From Candidatus Peregrinibacteria bacterium (GTDB lineage: Bacteria; Patescibacteriota; Gracilibacteria; UBA1369; LOWO2-01-FULL-3), in NCBI GenBank assembly GCA_018655275.1, contig JABIJZ010000002.1, forward strand, positions 62,001-126,000: DNA of 64,000 nt, given 5' to 3'. Below, in pieces: positions 53,210 through 62,183 of the stretch (the first letter of the stretch is position 1; each line of letters starts with the position of its first letter). The translations under genes and the position numbers were made by a program. The notes under the pieces are model-generated. The model saw only the letters and a list, made by a program, of their open reading frames with translations. It was not told where the DNA came from and ran no database searches.

Positions 53210-53992
53210 ATGGCAACACCAAAAGTACTAGTTTTAGCAGGATACGGAATAAACTCCGAAGAAGAACTTTTTAACAGTTTCATCACACAAGGAGCCACAG
53301 GAGAAATAGTCCACATCAACGACTTGATAGACGGCACAAAAAAACTCGAAGACTTCCAAATCATAGCATTCCCCGGAGGATTCTCATACGGAGACGACAC
53401 CGGAGCCGGAAACGCAATCTCAAACAAAATCAGAAATAATCTCCAAGACGAAATCACTGCCTTCGCACAAGAAGACAAACTCATAATAGGTGTCTGCAAC
53501 GGATTCCAAATCATTGCAAACTTGGGCCTCGTCCCAGCAACCAAAAACCAATACGGAGAACGCGAATCAGCATTGATGTGGAACAAAACAGCAAGATTTG
53601 AATGCCGATGGGTACACACAAAAACAACATCCCAAAAATGCATTTGGACACAAGGTATCGACAAATTGGAACTACCAGTCGCCCACGGCGAAGGAAACTT
53701 CTACACAACCCCAGAAATTCTTAAAGAAATAAAAGAAAACGACCAAATAGCACTAAAATACACAACCCCAGAAGGAGATCTAGCAAATGGAGAGTACCCA
53801 CACAATCCAAACGGCGCACTAGAAGACATTGCAGGCATCTGTGACCCGTCTGGTAGAATATTAGGGCTAATGCCTCATCCAGAAAGATTCAACAGCCCAT
53901 TGAACCATCCTGAATGGACCCGCAGAAAAATAACCGAAGAAGACACCGGCAACAAGATGTTCAGGAATGCAGTAGAATATTTCACCAAATAA
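53210..53992 (+). CDS. purQ: Phosphoribosylformylglycinamidine synthase glutaminase subunit
   Basis: 260 aa class I glutamine amidotransferase that supplies ammonia to PurL. V-L-A-G-Y-G-I-N-S-E-E-E, F-P-G-G-F-S-Y-G-D-D-T-G-A-G, nucleophile in I-G-V-C-N-G-F-Q-I-I (Cys near 100), V-A-H-G-E-G, and the His/Glu pair in G-L-M-P-H-P-E-R-F. Follows purL; no other pur gene is in the window. Confidence 0.95.
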   Translation: MATPKVLVLAGYGINSEEELFNSFITQGATGEIVHINDLIDGTKKLEDFQIIAFPGGFSYGDDTGAGNAISNKIRNNLQDEITAFAQEDKLIIGVCNGFQIIANLGLVPATKNQYGERESALMWNKTARFECRWVHTKTTSQKCIWTQGIDKLELPVAHGEGNFYTTPEILKEIKENDQIALKYTTPEGDLANGEYPHNPNGALEDIAGICDPSGRILGLMPHPERFNSPLNHPEWTRRKITEEDTGNKMFRNAVEYFTK

Positions 53993-54008
53993 ACCTGCCA
54001 AACAAATC

Positions 54009-54311
54009 ATGGTAGAAATAAAAATCATAAAACGCGAAGGCCAAACCTCAATCCTCACCCGGATCACATACATACTATTCGGGGTTCTCACCGCAACAAC
54101 AATCCTCGCACTCGGAACAAGACTCCTTGGAGCATGGGGCCTCCTCCTAAGCATCCTACTATCGATAGGCCTCGCCTACTTCGGGCTAAAAAACACCAGA
54201 CCACGATCAAAACTCAGAATAGTAATCTGGAGCCTCATCGGCACAATCATAACAGGCATCCTAATTTACATCGGATTCCTCGTCGCACTTTCAAACGTAC
54301 TTGGAGACTAA
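54009..54311 (+). CDS. Small membrane protein, unknown function
   Basis: 100 aa, with hydrophobic segments near residues 18-36, 42-58 and 72-95 and a basic N-terminus (K-I-I-K-R-E-G-Q). No family recognised. Ends with a 4-nt overlap of the convergent caspase-like gene; 16 nt after purQ. Confidence 0.5.
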   Translation: MVEIKIIKREGQTSILTRITYILFGVLTATTILALGTRLLGAWGLLLSILLSIGLAYFGLKNTRPRSKLRIVIWSLIGTIITGILIYIGFLVALSNVLGD

Positions 54312-57300
54312 TCAAGCCTTTTCCCATCAATATAAAGAGTCATGTTACTGTTCATGATCCCTTCAGTCATAATAAAACTCCTGCTCTCTATATGTTTATA
54401 AAATTTTTCCCAAGTAAGAACCTCCCCAGAATCTTTTAATTTTTGGGCAACAACACCCCACACATCAGTTGTCATCTTTGCACTTGAATTATTTTCACTG
54501 GAACTGGACAACATTGTAATAGGATGACCTTTGGTCCTTGGATCCTTATTCCACATCGCAATCAGTAACTCAATATTGTACCCACTATGACACGACTCAA
54601 AAATAACTCTCGTTTCCCACAAAACCCCATCTTTCTCACTTTCAAGCCTTTTCGCTAACCTTTCAAATAATTCTCCCATATTAAAAGACTCCTTGCCGTA
54701 TGATATAGAATTCTCCCCCCCGTGCCCCCCAACAACCAATGTAAGATCACCCTCCGTCACCTCCAACTTAGAAAACATACTTTCAACATTTTCTCGGTCT
54801 TTGCCATGTCTAAAAACTTCAGACTCCACCCCCTGAGTTTCTGCAAAAGAAACATAAGCTCCAACCTGAAAAGCATCACGAGCATACATGTAAGAATGTG
54901 TAGAATCCTTAGTGTTGTGAGCCAAAACAAGCAATCTACCTGTATAAACAGGTTTATCAGCAATCTCCACATACCTATCAACCAACCCTTTAAAAACTCC
55001 AAAATCTCCAGCACGACCACTCTCTTCCAAATTTATCAAAAAAGAATAATACAAACTCAAAGGAATATCCACACTCAAAGAGCTCATATAATTCAACTGA
55101 TCATCCATAATCTTGTCTGACAAAACATGCTTCGTCAATTTCCCATCAACAGCATATTCAGCAATATTTCTAACGATAACAGGACTAAAATTTTGAACCG
55201 AGCCCCCTTGCCCTATCAAAATCTTACCACCCTTTTCCCTCAAAATCTCTTCACTTTCAGATAAAAATCCAACAGCTTTATCTTCAATCCTTTTGCTTGA
55301 TAATTCTTCAGAAGAATCGGTAAGAAAATTTAGTATAAAAGATATGTGCTTATAACTAACATCCTTTTTCTTCAAAAACTTTAAAGGGTCCAAAAAAGAC
55401 ATCGCTTTATTAAGCCCTGGATCAGTTTTAGTTAGATAATCAGTCTCCTCACATTTATTCAAAAAATACCTAAAACCATCAATAACCGAATCAGGATCAC
55501 CCAAATCACTAGGAGAGACATTTAAGTAAAAATAAATAAGAGCCATTTCTCCCAATTTATGCCTAGACATACTACCTGTCACCTCCTCTATAAAAGATTT
55601 AAATTTTGAAGTAAATTCTGCCGACTCAATTTTATCAATACCTTTTAAAAGATCATCAAAATTTTCAGTTTTACTCAACACATTCACTACAGCCCCCGAA
55701 AACCCAGAAGAATACAAAGATTCCGAATTTTGAGAAACAATATAAAAACGATCAATCAACTTAAAAACATCTTCAATCGAAGGATTTTTGTACAAAAAGT
55801 CAGAATATACTTCAGCTAAAACACCTTTAATTTTAGCAAATTTCTCTTTCCTTTCCGAAAGACCACGCACAAGATCAACAATATCACCATTCTCAACCAT
55901 AACCTCAATAGTTTTAAAAGAAGCTTCACTATCTATCCCAGGAAGAAAAGGCAAAATCTCCAATATCTCCGAATCATCCACTTTGTCAAACAAAACATCC
56001 AATGTCCTATAAGCAAAAACACGCTTATTGTATTTATCAGGGATTTTTTTAGAGAAATCAGGGAATAATTTTTCAAACCTCCTCATCACACCACGATGTT
56101 TTTTTACATCTTGCCTCCCATGATCAAAATTTCCAAAACTAGGAGACCTCCACCCATGTTCCAAAGCATTCACTAAAACATAATTAACATCTCCGTAACT
56201 TTGAATCTTTGAAATAGAATTCAAAAACTGGTCCAAATCCCATTCACGCACAACATATTTTTCACTTCGACCATACTGCAATGCCCTCCTCTGATAAGGC
56301 TTCAAAGCATTCAATTTTCGAAAATGCTTCTTTTCAAGAGATTTTATATCAAATCTGACAAGCAAAATGCCCAAATAGTTATCAAAATAATCCTTATCCA
56401 AATTTGCAACTATAGTCATGATAGAAATCGTATTCTTTTCACGATTATTGAAAGCATTAAATAACTCGTCTCTAGACACTCCAGATGATGAAACCTGGCT
56501 AACAAGAGCCATAGCTCTATCCAAATCACCTCTATCAGTAGATTCTTTCACAAAACGTCTAATATACTTAAACTCATCCTGTGTTTCATAATCAGACACC
56601 AAATCAGCTACATCTGTACACATAGATATAGTAGCGGTAGCCTTGCCCCCACCAGCAAGACAATAATCAAAATAAAAATCAAATTGAGCCGCATTCATTC
56701 CAGACACAAGTTTCAAAAATTCAACCATCGAATCTTCACCATCAAATTTATCTAAATAAGAAGAAAACGCAGACGAAACTCGACGAAGATGCCCTTCAGG
56801 CACATTCGCAAATTCCACAAAAAATCGATCAGGATTTTTCAATTCAAAACCATGGTCAGCGACCAGTTTCATATAAACTTTTTTATGTTTATCAGAAAGT
56901 CCAGTATATGCAGGATGTTGATCAACATTCGAAAGCCCTTTGGATATCAATTCTTTTTTCTTTGCCTCAACTCTACGATAACTATCTGGAGAACCATATT
57001 CATCAAACATATTAAAGAAAGCCAATTCTTTCAGATCCTTAGATGCCCCTATAGCATCAAAAACTATCGGAGGTAAATCCTCCAAAACATAATCATGAGA
57101 AAGCACCTTAATATCCAAATATTCTTCATACTTCGTGCCAGCGTATTCACGATACATTACCAAAGCCCTCGAGTATAGATTTTGCGCAGTTACAACCATA
57201 TCACCATATTCAGAATCATCAACCCTCGCATTATAACTAAAAGAACGTAAATATTTAAAAAACACTCCAACCTCTTCACGTAAATCAATCATTTTTTTAA

Positions 57301-58015
57301 GCTCAGTCTCAGTAGACCTGTTCGGCAATTTTGAAAAAAAGTCACGAAGACCACGAACAGAACTTGTGAGATCATTAACAGATCTAATATAATGCAACTC
57401 AAAAGCAGAACCATCCCGGATATCAGCCAAGGAAATCTCTTTTTCAAGACGCACATGTCCCTCCCTCAGCGTAGATGCAGTCTTATAAAAATTGAGATGA
57501 CCGTTGTCCCCAACATGAACATAAACACTTATTTTATTTTGAGAATCAAATCCAACAAAAAAACTTAACCCATCCTTTTGGACCTCATACTTATGAGTTT
57601 TTTCCTTCTCATCATAAGAATGCTTGCCCAACTCACACCCTTCAGGAAGCATATTCCTGAAATATTCATCTTCATGAACAAACTCTTGTCGCTCATCAGA
57701 TTCAAACACTCTCATCAAATTTTGCCAATAACGATCAGCTCCTTTTTCCTTATCAAAACGATATTCTCTAACTTCCAAAGAAGCAGCATCATAAACAGCC
57801 TCAAGCTCATCCTCCTTTTCTTCCAATTTCGGATTATCGGAATCATCAATAAAATCATCCAAACGCTCATAAGCAATCTTAAAGAAATTCTCCAACTCTT
57901 CCTCATTCTCTATAACACCTTTAAAATAATTCTTAGAATCAACATCAACATCTAATTCAGCCTCATTGATGGCCTCTTTTCTCAACTTCCCAATTTTTTC
58001 AAACCCAGACGGCAT
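54308..58015 (-). CDS. Giant protein with C-terminal caspase-like (clan CD) peptidase domain
   Basis: 1235 aa, the largest in the window; no signal peptide or membrane segment. Residues 1-1000 have no domain I recognise and look mainly alpha-helical with many Asp, Glu and Lys. Residues about 1005-1235 resemble a caspase fold: a strand R-L-L-V-L-A-H, then L-T-L-V-V-G-G-H-G-G-E-N (His1098), a strand R-V-I-F-E-S-C-H-S-G (Cys1142), which fits the peptidase C14 G-H-G/D-S-C-H-S-G dyad with a 44-residue gap. Substrate and trigger unknown; cell-death, defence or regulated processing are possible. Begins 8 nt after a small partner gene. Confidence 0.75.
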   Translation of the reverse strand: MPSGFEKIGKLRKEAINEAELDVDVDSKNYFKGVIENEEELENFFKIAYERLDDFIDDSDNPKLEEKEDELEAVYDAASLEVREYRFDKEKGADRYWQNLMRVFESDERQEFVHEDEYFRNMLPEGCELGKHSYDEKEKTHKYEVQKDGLSFFVGFDSQNKISVYVHVGDNGHLNFYKTASTLREGHVRLEKEISLADIRDGSAFELHYIRSVNDLTSSVRGLRDFFSKLPNRSTETELKKMIDLREEVGVFFKYLRSFSYNARVDDSEYGDMVVTAQNLYSRALVMYREYAGTKYEEYLDIKVLSHDYVLEDLPPIVFDAIGASKDLKELAFFNMFDEYGSPDSYRRVEAKKKELISKGLSNVDQHPAYTGLSDKHKKVYMKLVADHGFELKNPDRFFVEFANVPEGHLRRVSSAFSSYLDKFDGEDSMVEFLKLVSGMNAAQFDFYFDYCLAGGGKATATISMCTDVADLVSDYETQDEFKYIRRFVKESTDRGDLDRAMALVSQVSSSGVSRDELFNAFNNREKNTISIMTIVANLDKDYFDNYLGILLVRFDIKSLEKKHFRKLNALKPYQRRALQYGRSEKYVVREWDLDQFLNSISKIQSYGDVNYVLVNALEHGWRSPSFGNFDHGRQDVKKHRGVMRRFEKLFPDFSKKIPDKYNKRVFAYRTLDVLFDKVDDSEILEILPFLPGIDSEASFKTIEVMVENGDIVDLVRGLSERKEKFAKIKGVLAEVYSDFLYKNPSIEDVFKLIDRFYIVSQNSESLYSSGFSGAVVNVLSKTENFDDLLKGIDKIESAEFTSKFKSFIEEVTGSMSRHKLGEMALIYFYLNVSPSDLGDPDSVIDGFRYFLNKCEETDYLTKTDPGLNKAMSFLDPLKFLKKKDVSYKHISFILNFLTDSSEELSSKRIEDKAVGFLSESEEILREKGGKILIGQGGSVQNFSPVIVRNIAEYAVDGKLTKHVLSDKIMDDQLNYMSSLSVDIPLSLYYSFLINLEESGRAGDFGVFKGLVDRYVEIADKPVYTGRLLVLAHNTKDSTHSYMYARDAFQVGAYVSFAETQGVESEVFRHGKDRENVESMFSKLEVTEGDLTLVVGGHGGENSISYGKESFNMGELFERLAKRLESEKDGVLWETRVIFESCHSGYNIELLIAMWNKDPRTKGHPITMLSSSSENNSSAKMTTDVWGVVAQKLKDSGEVLTWEKFYKHIESRSFIMTEGIMNSNMTLYIDGKRLD

Positions 58016-58023
58016 ACAAAAGA

Positions 58024-58323
58024 TTAAAGGATATCCAAACCATCATTTCTCGAAGCAATAGAAGACATAAACACATCAGCTTCATCAACAATCTTATGCA
58101 TCTTTTTCAGTGCATCTTCCAGATAGGAGTCCATCTTCTTGTCAGCAACCTTTTTCTGCTCATCATAACCAAGAAGTATTTCAATCACAGCTCTCTTCTC
58201 TGAATCCGATTTTTTAAGCAACTTAGACAAAAATTTATCCCTCACAGGACCATCAGAAATTTTCAAACGAACCAAGGAACTGGCCCGAAACACATCCTTC
58301 AATAATCTATCCAATTTGCCCAT
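58024..58323 (-). CDS. Small helical protein, likely partner of the caspase-like gene
   Basis: 99 aa, all-helical and charged: L-D-R-L-L-K-D-V-F-R-A-S-S-L-V-R-L, S-E-K-R-A-V-I-E-I-L-L-G-Y-D, Y-L-E-D-A-L-K-K-M-H-K-I-V-D-E-A. No family recognised. Only 8 nt separate it from the caspase-like gene, and a good promoter (58346-58374) stands before it, so the two form an operon. It may regulate or bind the large protein (inference). Confidence 0.65.
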   Translation of the reverse strand: MGKLDRLLKDVFRASSLVRLKISDGPVRDKFLSKLLKKSDSEKRAVIEILLGYDEQKKVADKKMDSYLEDALKKMHKIVDEADVFMSSIASRNDGLDIL

Positions 58324-58345
58324 AACAAAAAGTTAATTTCCCTAT

Positions 58346-58374
58346 ATTATAGCAGAAAAACAGCATTTCCTCAA
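58346..58374 (-). promoter_or_regulatory. Promoter of the caspase-like operon
   Basis: On the - strand: TTGAGG (58369-58374), a 17-nt spacer and TATAAT (58346-58351), 22 nt before the ATG at 58323. Confidence 0.65.
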
Positions 58375-58390
58375 GAACCACACCCCAAGC

Positions 58391-60727
58391 CTAGTCTATT
58401 AAAACCGACCTTGGCTTCGCCCCATCAGAAGGCCCAACAACACCCTTTTCTTCCAAGATATCAATCAAACGCGCAGCACGCGCATAACCAACCTTCAATC
58501 GACGCTGCAGCAACGAAGCAGAAGCCTTACGAGTCTCTTTCACGAGATCGAAAGCCTCTTGGTACATAGAATCACTCAAATCATCACCGCCCCCCCCAAC
58601 CTTAGAATCCGGAATCCCCACCAACTTCTTTCGACCAATATCAGTAGAAATAACCGAAGCATCATACTCAGGCTCAATAGTTAACTTAACTTTATTGGTA
58701 ACTTTTTCGATTTCTTTAGTAGAAACAAAAACACCCTGGACACGAGAAGGTTTGCTCATTCCACTCGGCAGATAAAGCATATCTCCACGTCCAAGCAAAT
58801 CTTCCGCACCAGCACCATCCAAAATCGTTCTAGAGTCAATTTGGCTCGATACAGCAAACGCAATCCGAGCAGGGATGTTTGCCTTGATCAAACCAGTGAT
58901 CACGTCCACAGACGGCCTCTGAGTAGCAATAATCAAATGAATACCAACAGCACGAGCCATCTGAGCAACTCTACAAATCGAAGCTTCAACCTCCTTACCA
59001 GAAGCCATCATCAAATCCGCCAACTCATCAATAACAACCACGATCCTAGGCATCTTCTCAGGAATCTCCTCCAAAACATTATATTCTTTAATATTTCGAA
59101 CCTTAGCATCTGCCAAAACTTGATATCTTCTGGTCATTTCAGCAACCACCCATCTCAAACTCAAAGCAGCCTTTTCAGCCTCTCGAATAACAGGCGTCAA
59201 AAGATAAGGTATGTGATTATAAGGACCAAGCTCAACCCTCTTCGGATCAACCATAATAAACTTCAATTCCTCAGGAGTGTTCTGATACAAAAGCGCCATC
59301 AAAAACGCATTCATACAAACAGATTTACCACTACCAGTTGCACCAGCAATCAATAGATGCGGCATACTCTCAAGATCAGCCACAATCGGATTTCCAGAAA
59401 CATCAAGCCCCAAAGGCAATCTCAATTTCGAATCCATAGTATCAAAAGAATCACTCTCCAAAATCTCTCGAAGATGCACATTTGCTCTGTGATCATTTGG
59501 CACTTCTATCCCAACAAAACTTCGTCCAGGAATCGGCGCCTCAATACGAATAGACTTCGCTGCCAAAGCAAGAGCCAAGTCACTCTTCAAACCAGTGATC
59601 TTAGACAATTTAACTCCATCAGCCGGCTTCAAAGTATACTGAATAACAGTCGGCCCAACATTCGCCTCATGCATCGCAACATTGATTCCAAACTGTCCAA
59701 GTTTTTCACGAATATTACTAGCATTTGATTTCAAAAATTTCTCATCAGCTTGCACCTTCACAACTTCAGAATTCAACAAATCCAATGAAGGAAACTCCCA
59801 TTCCAAAACCTCTACGACTTTCTTCTTAGCAACTTTCTCTCCTCCTTCCTCCTCCTCAACCTCTGGCTCATCATCCTCCTTCTCCTTCATCAATTGCTCA
59901 GCAATCTTTTCCTTAGCCTCCTTGTCAGGATCAGAACCAGAAACATCTTCAGCAATCTCATCAACAACATTATCATTCAATATAGATCTTTTTATCATCA
60001 AGTCAGGCACAACTTCCTCAGCCTCATTCTCCCCCTCTTTCTTTTGGAACAAACGCCCCAAAACCCCACGATCAACCTCTTCAATATTCCTCTGTTTTCT
60101 CTCAGTCTTAGAAGTGTCTATTTCTATAGTAACTTTAGGAGTAATAGCTTTCAAAATCGTTCGTAACGAAGCTTCAAAAGTAAGAAGAATAGAAACCAAG
60201 AAAATCCCCATAAAAACAATCCCCGTGCCAATGTTTCCAATACTCAAAATCTGTCTGAAAATAAAATTAGAAACAAATCCAATATAACCTCCATGACTAC
60301 CAGCTTGGGCATAAGCCAAAATCTGATCTATCGGCACAGCCATATGAAAAACCCCAAGAATCGAAACCAAAAACAAGAACATCCCAAAAACCTTCGACGC
60401 TCCAAAATTCACTTTCTTCGAAACAAACATCATAAAAGCAGCAACTCCAAACAAAGCAGGAATCACATAAATTCCCCAACCAATAACAGGTCTCAAAACA
60501 CTCACCCAGATATTCCCAACAATCCCAAAAGCTCCCTGAATACTAAGTATCGTCAACGCCGAAACCATCAAAAGAATAACAGCCCAGATTTCTCTTGCTA
60601 CCTGCTTCTTAACCTTAAGTTTTATAGAAGCCTTCTTCCTCCTTCGAGCAGTCGATTTATAAGACGCAACCCTACTTGGAGTGCGCCTTCTGGTGGTAGT
60701 CTTCCTAGCTGTCCTTCTTCTTGCCAT
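58391..60727 (-). CDS. ftsK: DNA translocase FtsK
   Basis: 778 aa. Basic N-terminus, four membrane helices (about 45-190), an acidic linker (about 225-320), then the alpha/beta motor: S-K-I-T-G-L-K-S-D-L-A-L-A-L-A-A-K-S-I-R-type region, Walker A G-A-T-G-S-G-K-S-V, Walker B V-V-V-I-D-E-L-A-D-L-M-M, and the C-terminal winged gamma domain ending S-L-L-Q-R-R-L-K-V-G-Y-A-R-A-A-R-L-I. Moves DNA at the septum. Promoter at 60734-60762. Confidence 0.95.
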   Translation of the reverse strand: MARRRTARKTTTRRRTPSRVASYKSTARRRKKASIKLKVKKQVAREIWAVILLMVSALTILSIQGAFGIVGNIWVSVLRPVIGWGIYVIPALFGVAAFMMFVSKKVNFGASKVFGMFLFLVSILGVFHMAVPIDQILAYAQAGSHGGYIGFVSNFIFRQILSIGNIGTGIVFMGIFLVSILLTFEASLRTILKAITPKVTIEIDTSKTERKQRNIEEVDRGVLGRLFQKKEGENEAEEVVPDLMIKRSILNDNVVDEIAEDVSGSDPDKEAKEKIAEQLMKEKEDDEPEVEEEEGGEKVAKKKVVEVLEWEFPSLDLLNSEVVKVQADEKFLKSNASNIREKLGQFGINVAMHEANVGPTVIQYTLKPADGVKLSKITGLKSDLALALAAKSIRIEAPIPGRSFVGIEVPNDHRANVHLREILESDSFDTMDSKLRLPLGLDVSGNPIVADLESMPHLLIAGATGSGKSVCMNAFLMALLYQNTPEELKFIMVDPKRVELGPYNHIPYLLTPVIREAEKAALSLRWVVAEMTRRYQVLADAKVRNIKEYNVLEEIPEKMPRIVVVIDELADLMMASGKEVEASICRVAQMARAVGIHLIIATQRPSVDVITGLIKANIPARIAFAVSSQIDSRTILDGAGAEDLLGRGDMLYLPSGMSKPSRVQGVFVSTKEIEKVTNKVKLTIEPEYDASVISTDIGRKKLVGIPDSKVGGGGDDLSDSMYQEAFDLVKETRKASASLLQRRLKVGYARAARLIDILEEKGVVGPSDGAKPRSVLID

Positions 60728-60733
60728 GCACCA

Positions 60734-60762
60734 AATATAGTCAAAAACCCCAAATATGGCAA
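60734..60762 (-). promoter_or_regulatory. ftsK promoter
   Basis: On the - strand: TTGCCA (60757-60762), a 17-nt spacer and TATATT (60734-60739). The ATG follows 6 nt later, so the transcript would be leaderless or nearly so. Confidence 0.5.
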
Positions 60763-60777
60763 CGGAATTAGAGGAAG

Positions 60778-61908
60778 TTACTTCAACCCAAGCAATCTCC
60801 TCACACCACGACCCAAAGCACCTCTTTGCTTAGAGACAACTTTCTCTTCAGGTTTTTCCGCAACAATAGCGAACATTATTTCACCCCCATCGCTAGAAAG
60901 ATCCTCCACCTTAAGCTGAAGATCTACAAAACCAGCCTCCTTCAGCATATCCCCCATTCCTTTTAAATTTGCGAAATCCAAATGGTCATCTGCAGTAACT
61001 TCCCCTAACTCTTTAGTAGTACCATTAGCATATTCTAAATATCTCGAACCTGTACTTTGTTTTACACCATCCGATAAAGTTGTCGTCTCTTCATCAGTCC
61101 TCCAAACAAATTTAGTACCACTTCTCTCATCAGTCATACAAAAATGTCCTTCAGGAGTTTTCCCAAGACTTGTCCCTGTCTCATCAGACCAAGAGTAAGA
61201 CCCTTTTTTAATATGTGCTCGTGATTGTAAAACCACTTTGCCGCCAGGCTCTAACAAGTCGTAAAAATCTTTCAAAGCATTCACATAGTTCTCTCGCTCT
61301 CCAAGATAAATAAAAGATCTACTCAAACAAGTAATTGCATCAAACTGCTCGCCCTCACCAACACTTTCTTTTGTTTTCGAATAATCTCCTTGCGCATAAT
61401 TCACATTTCCAAAAACACTCTCAGCCCTACCTCTCACCCCAGCTTGAACATCCTCAACCGTTTCAGCATTACCCCTCACCTCAACGTCCTTTTCTTTCCC
61501 CCTTTTAACCAAGTAAGACTCGTACTCTCTTGCCTCAACATTCGCACCAGAAGTTGCCAAATATCGACTCGTATCACCCTCACCAACCGCCAAATCCAAG
61601 ACTTTTTTCCCTGCTCCCAAACCTAAATCAAATTCATCAACCAATTGCATACCAGCATTCTTAGCTTTTTTCCCAAGTTTAACCCCCTCAGGAAGCTTAT
61701 AATTAGATTCTAATTTTCTTGGAATTACCTCCCCAGTATCACCATAAAGACTCGTTGGGATTTCATCCAAAACCAAACCTACTTGCCTTCGATAAAACTC
61801 ATCCGCCTCCATACCAAAAAGACATCTACTTTCGATATCCACACTTTCCTGATACCCCATCCCATAACCACGCTCAGGCACTTCATGTTGTTCTCCTTCA
61901 TTAACCAT
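60778..61908 (-). CDS. SAM-dependent methyltransferase
   Basis: 376 aa. Motif I K-V-L-D-L-A-V-G-E-G-D-T-S-R-Y-L, acidic end of strand 2 near A-R-E-Y-E, V-N-Y-A-Q-G-D-Y-S (motif II position), F-D-A-I-T-C-L (motif IV) and L-L-E-P-G-G-K-V-V-L-Q-S-R (motif VI). Resembles class I small-molecule or protein methyltransferases. The C-terminus is a basic tail (R-G-V-R-R-L-L-G-L-K). Target unknown. Promoter at 61932-61960. Confidence 0.85.
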   Translation of the reverse strand: MVNEGEQHEVPERGYGMGYQESVDIESRCLFGMEADEFYRRQVGLVLDEIPTSLYGDTGEVIPRKLESNYKLPEGVKLGKKAKNAGMQLVDEFDLGLGAGKKVLDLAVGEGDTSRYLATSGANVEAREYESYLVKRGKEKDVEVRGNAETVEDVQAGVRGRAESVFGNVNYAQGDYSKTKESVGEGEQFDAITCLSRSFIYLGERENYVNALKDFYDLLEPGGKVVLQSRAHIKKGSYSWSDETGTSLGKTPEGHFCMTDERSGTKFVWRTDEETTTLSDGVKQSTGSRYLEYANGTTKELGEVTADDHLDFANLKGMGDMLKEAGFVDLQLKVEDLSSDGGEIMFAIVAEKPEEKVVSKQRGALGRGVRRLLGLK

Positions 61909-61931
61909 AAAAACAATTTAAATATCATATA

Positions 61932-61960
61932 ATTATACCATATTGAACAAGCCAACTCAA
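61932..61960 (-). promoter_or_regulatory. Promoter for the methyltransferase gene
   Basis: On the - strand: TTGAGT (61955-61960), a 17-nt spacer and TATAAT (61932-61937), 23 nt before the ATG at 61908. Confidence 0.65.
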
Positions 61961-62001
61961 TCCCCAACACAACTCTCTAAAAAGAGAACCAGTAAATTTC
62001 A

Positions 62002-62023
62002 AAAAGTTTTATTCAAAACTTTT
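62002..62023. terminator. A/T hairpin, possible bidirectional terminator
   Basis: AAAAGTTTT (62002-62010), 4-nt loop, AAAACTTTT (62015-62023). Weak stem, short U run on each strand. It lies between the structured element and the methyltransferase promoter, so it could end the CotH-like transcript. Confidence 0.35.
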
Positions 62024-62042
62024 CCTTTCTCTTCTAGACATG

Positions 62043-62183
62043 GAGGTGGCTGGAAAAGATATTTTTGCGCATTCATTGTGACGCCTATCGGTCGATCATG
62101 ATCGACCGATAAAGGAGCGGCGTACACGCTAGCCGCTCCGTCAAATGCGTCACTTAAAAGCAAAAATACTTTCCAGCTACCTC
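62043..62183. other. 141-nt nested inverted-repeat element, possible structured RNA
   Basis: Four pairings close on each other. P1: 62043-62068 with 62160-62183 (24 bp with two bulged bases and one G-T wobble). P2: GTGACGC (62078-62084) with GCGTCAC (62147-62153). P3: GGAGCGGC (62114-62121) with GCCGCTCC (62132-62139). P4: a perfect 26-nt palindrome (62086-62111) centred on CATG. Together they form a closed multi-branch fold on either strand. An alternative pairing CGCATT (62068-62073) with AATGCG (62144-62149) competes with P2. The right arm of P1 includes the stop codon and last two codons of the CotH-like gene. No ORF or transposase inside. Confidence 0.75.

Noticed and set aside
62043-62183. 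dif/XerCD or integron attC site
   Set aside because: The palindromes do not match the dif core or the attC conserved core sites, and no recombinase lies nearby; kept only as an unassigned structured element.
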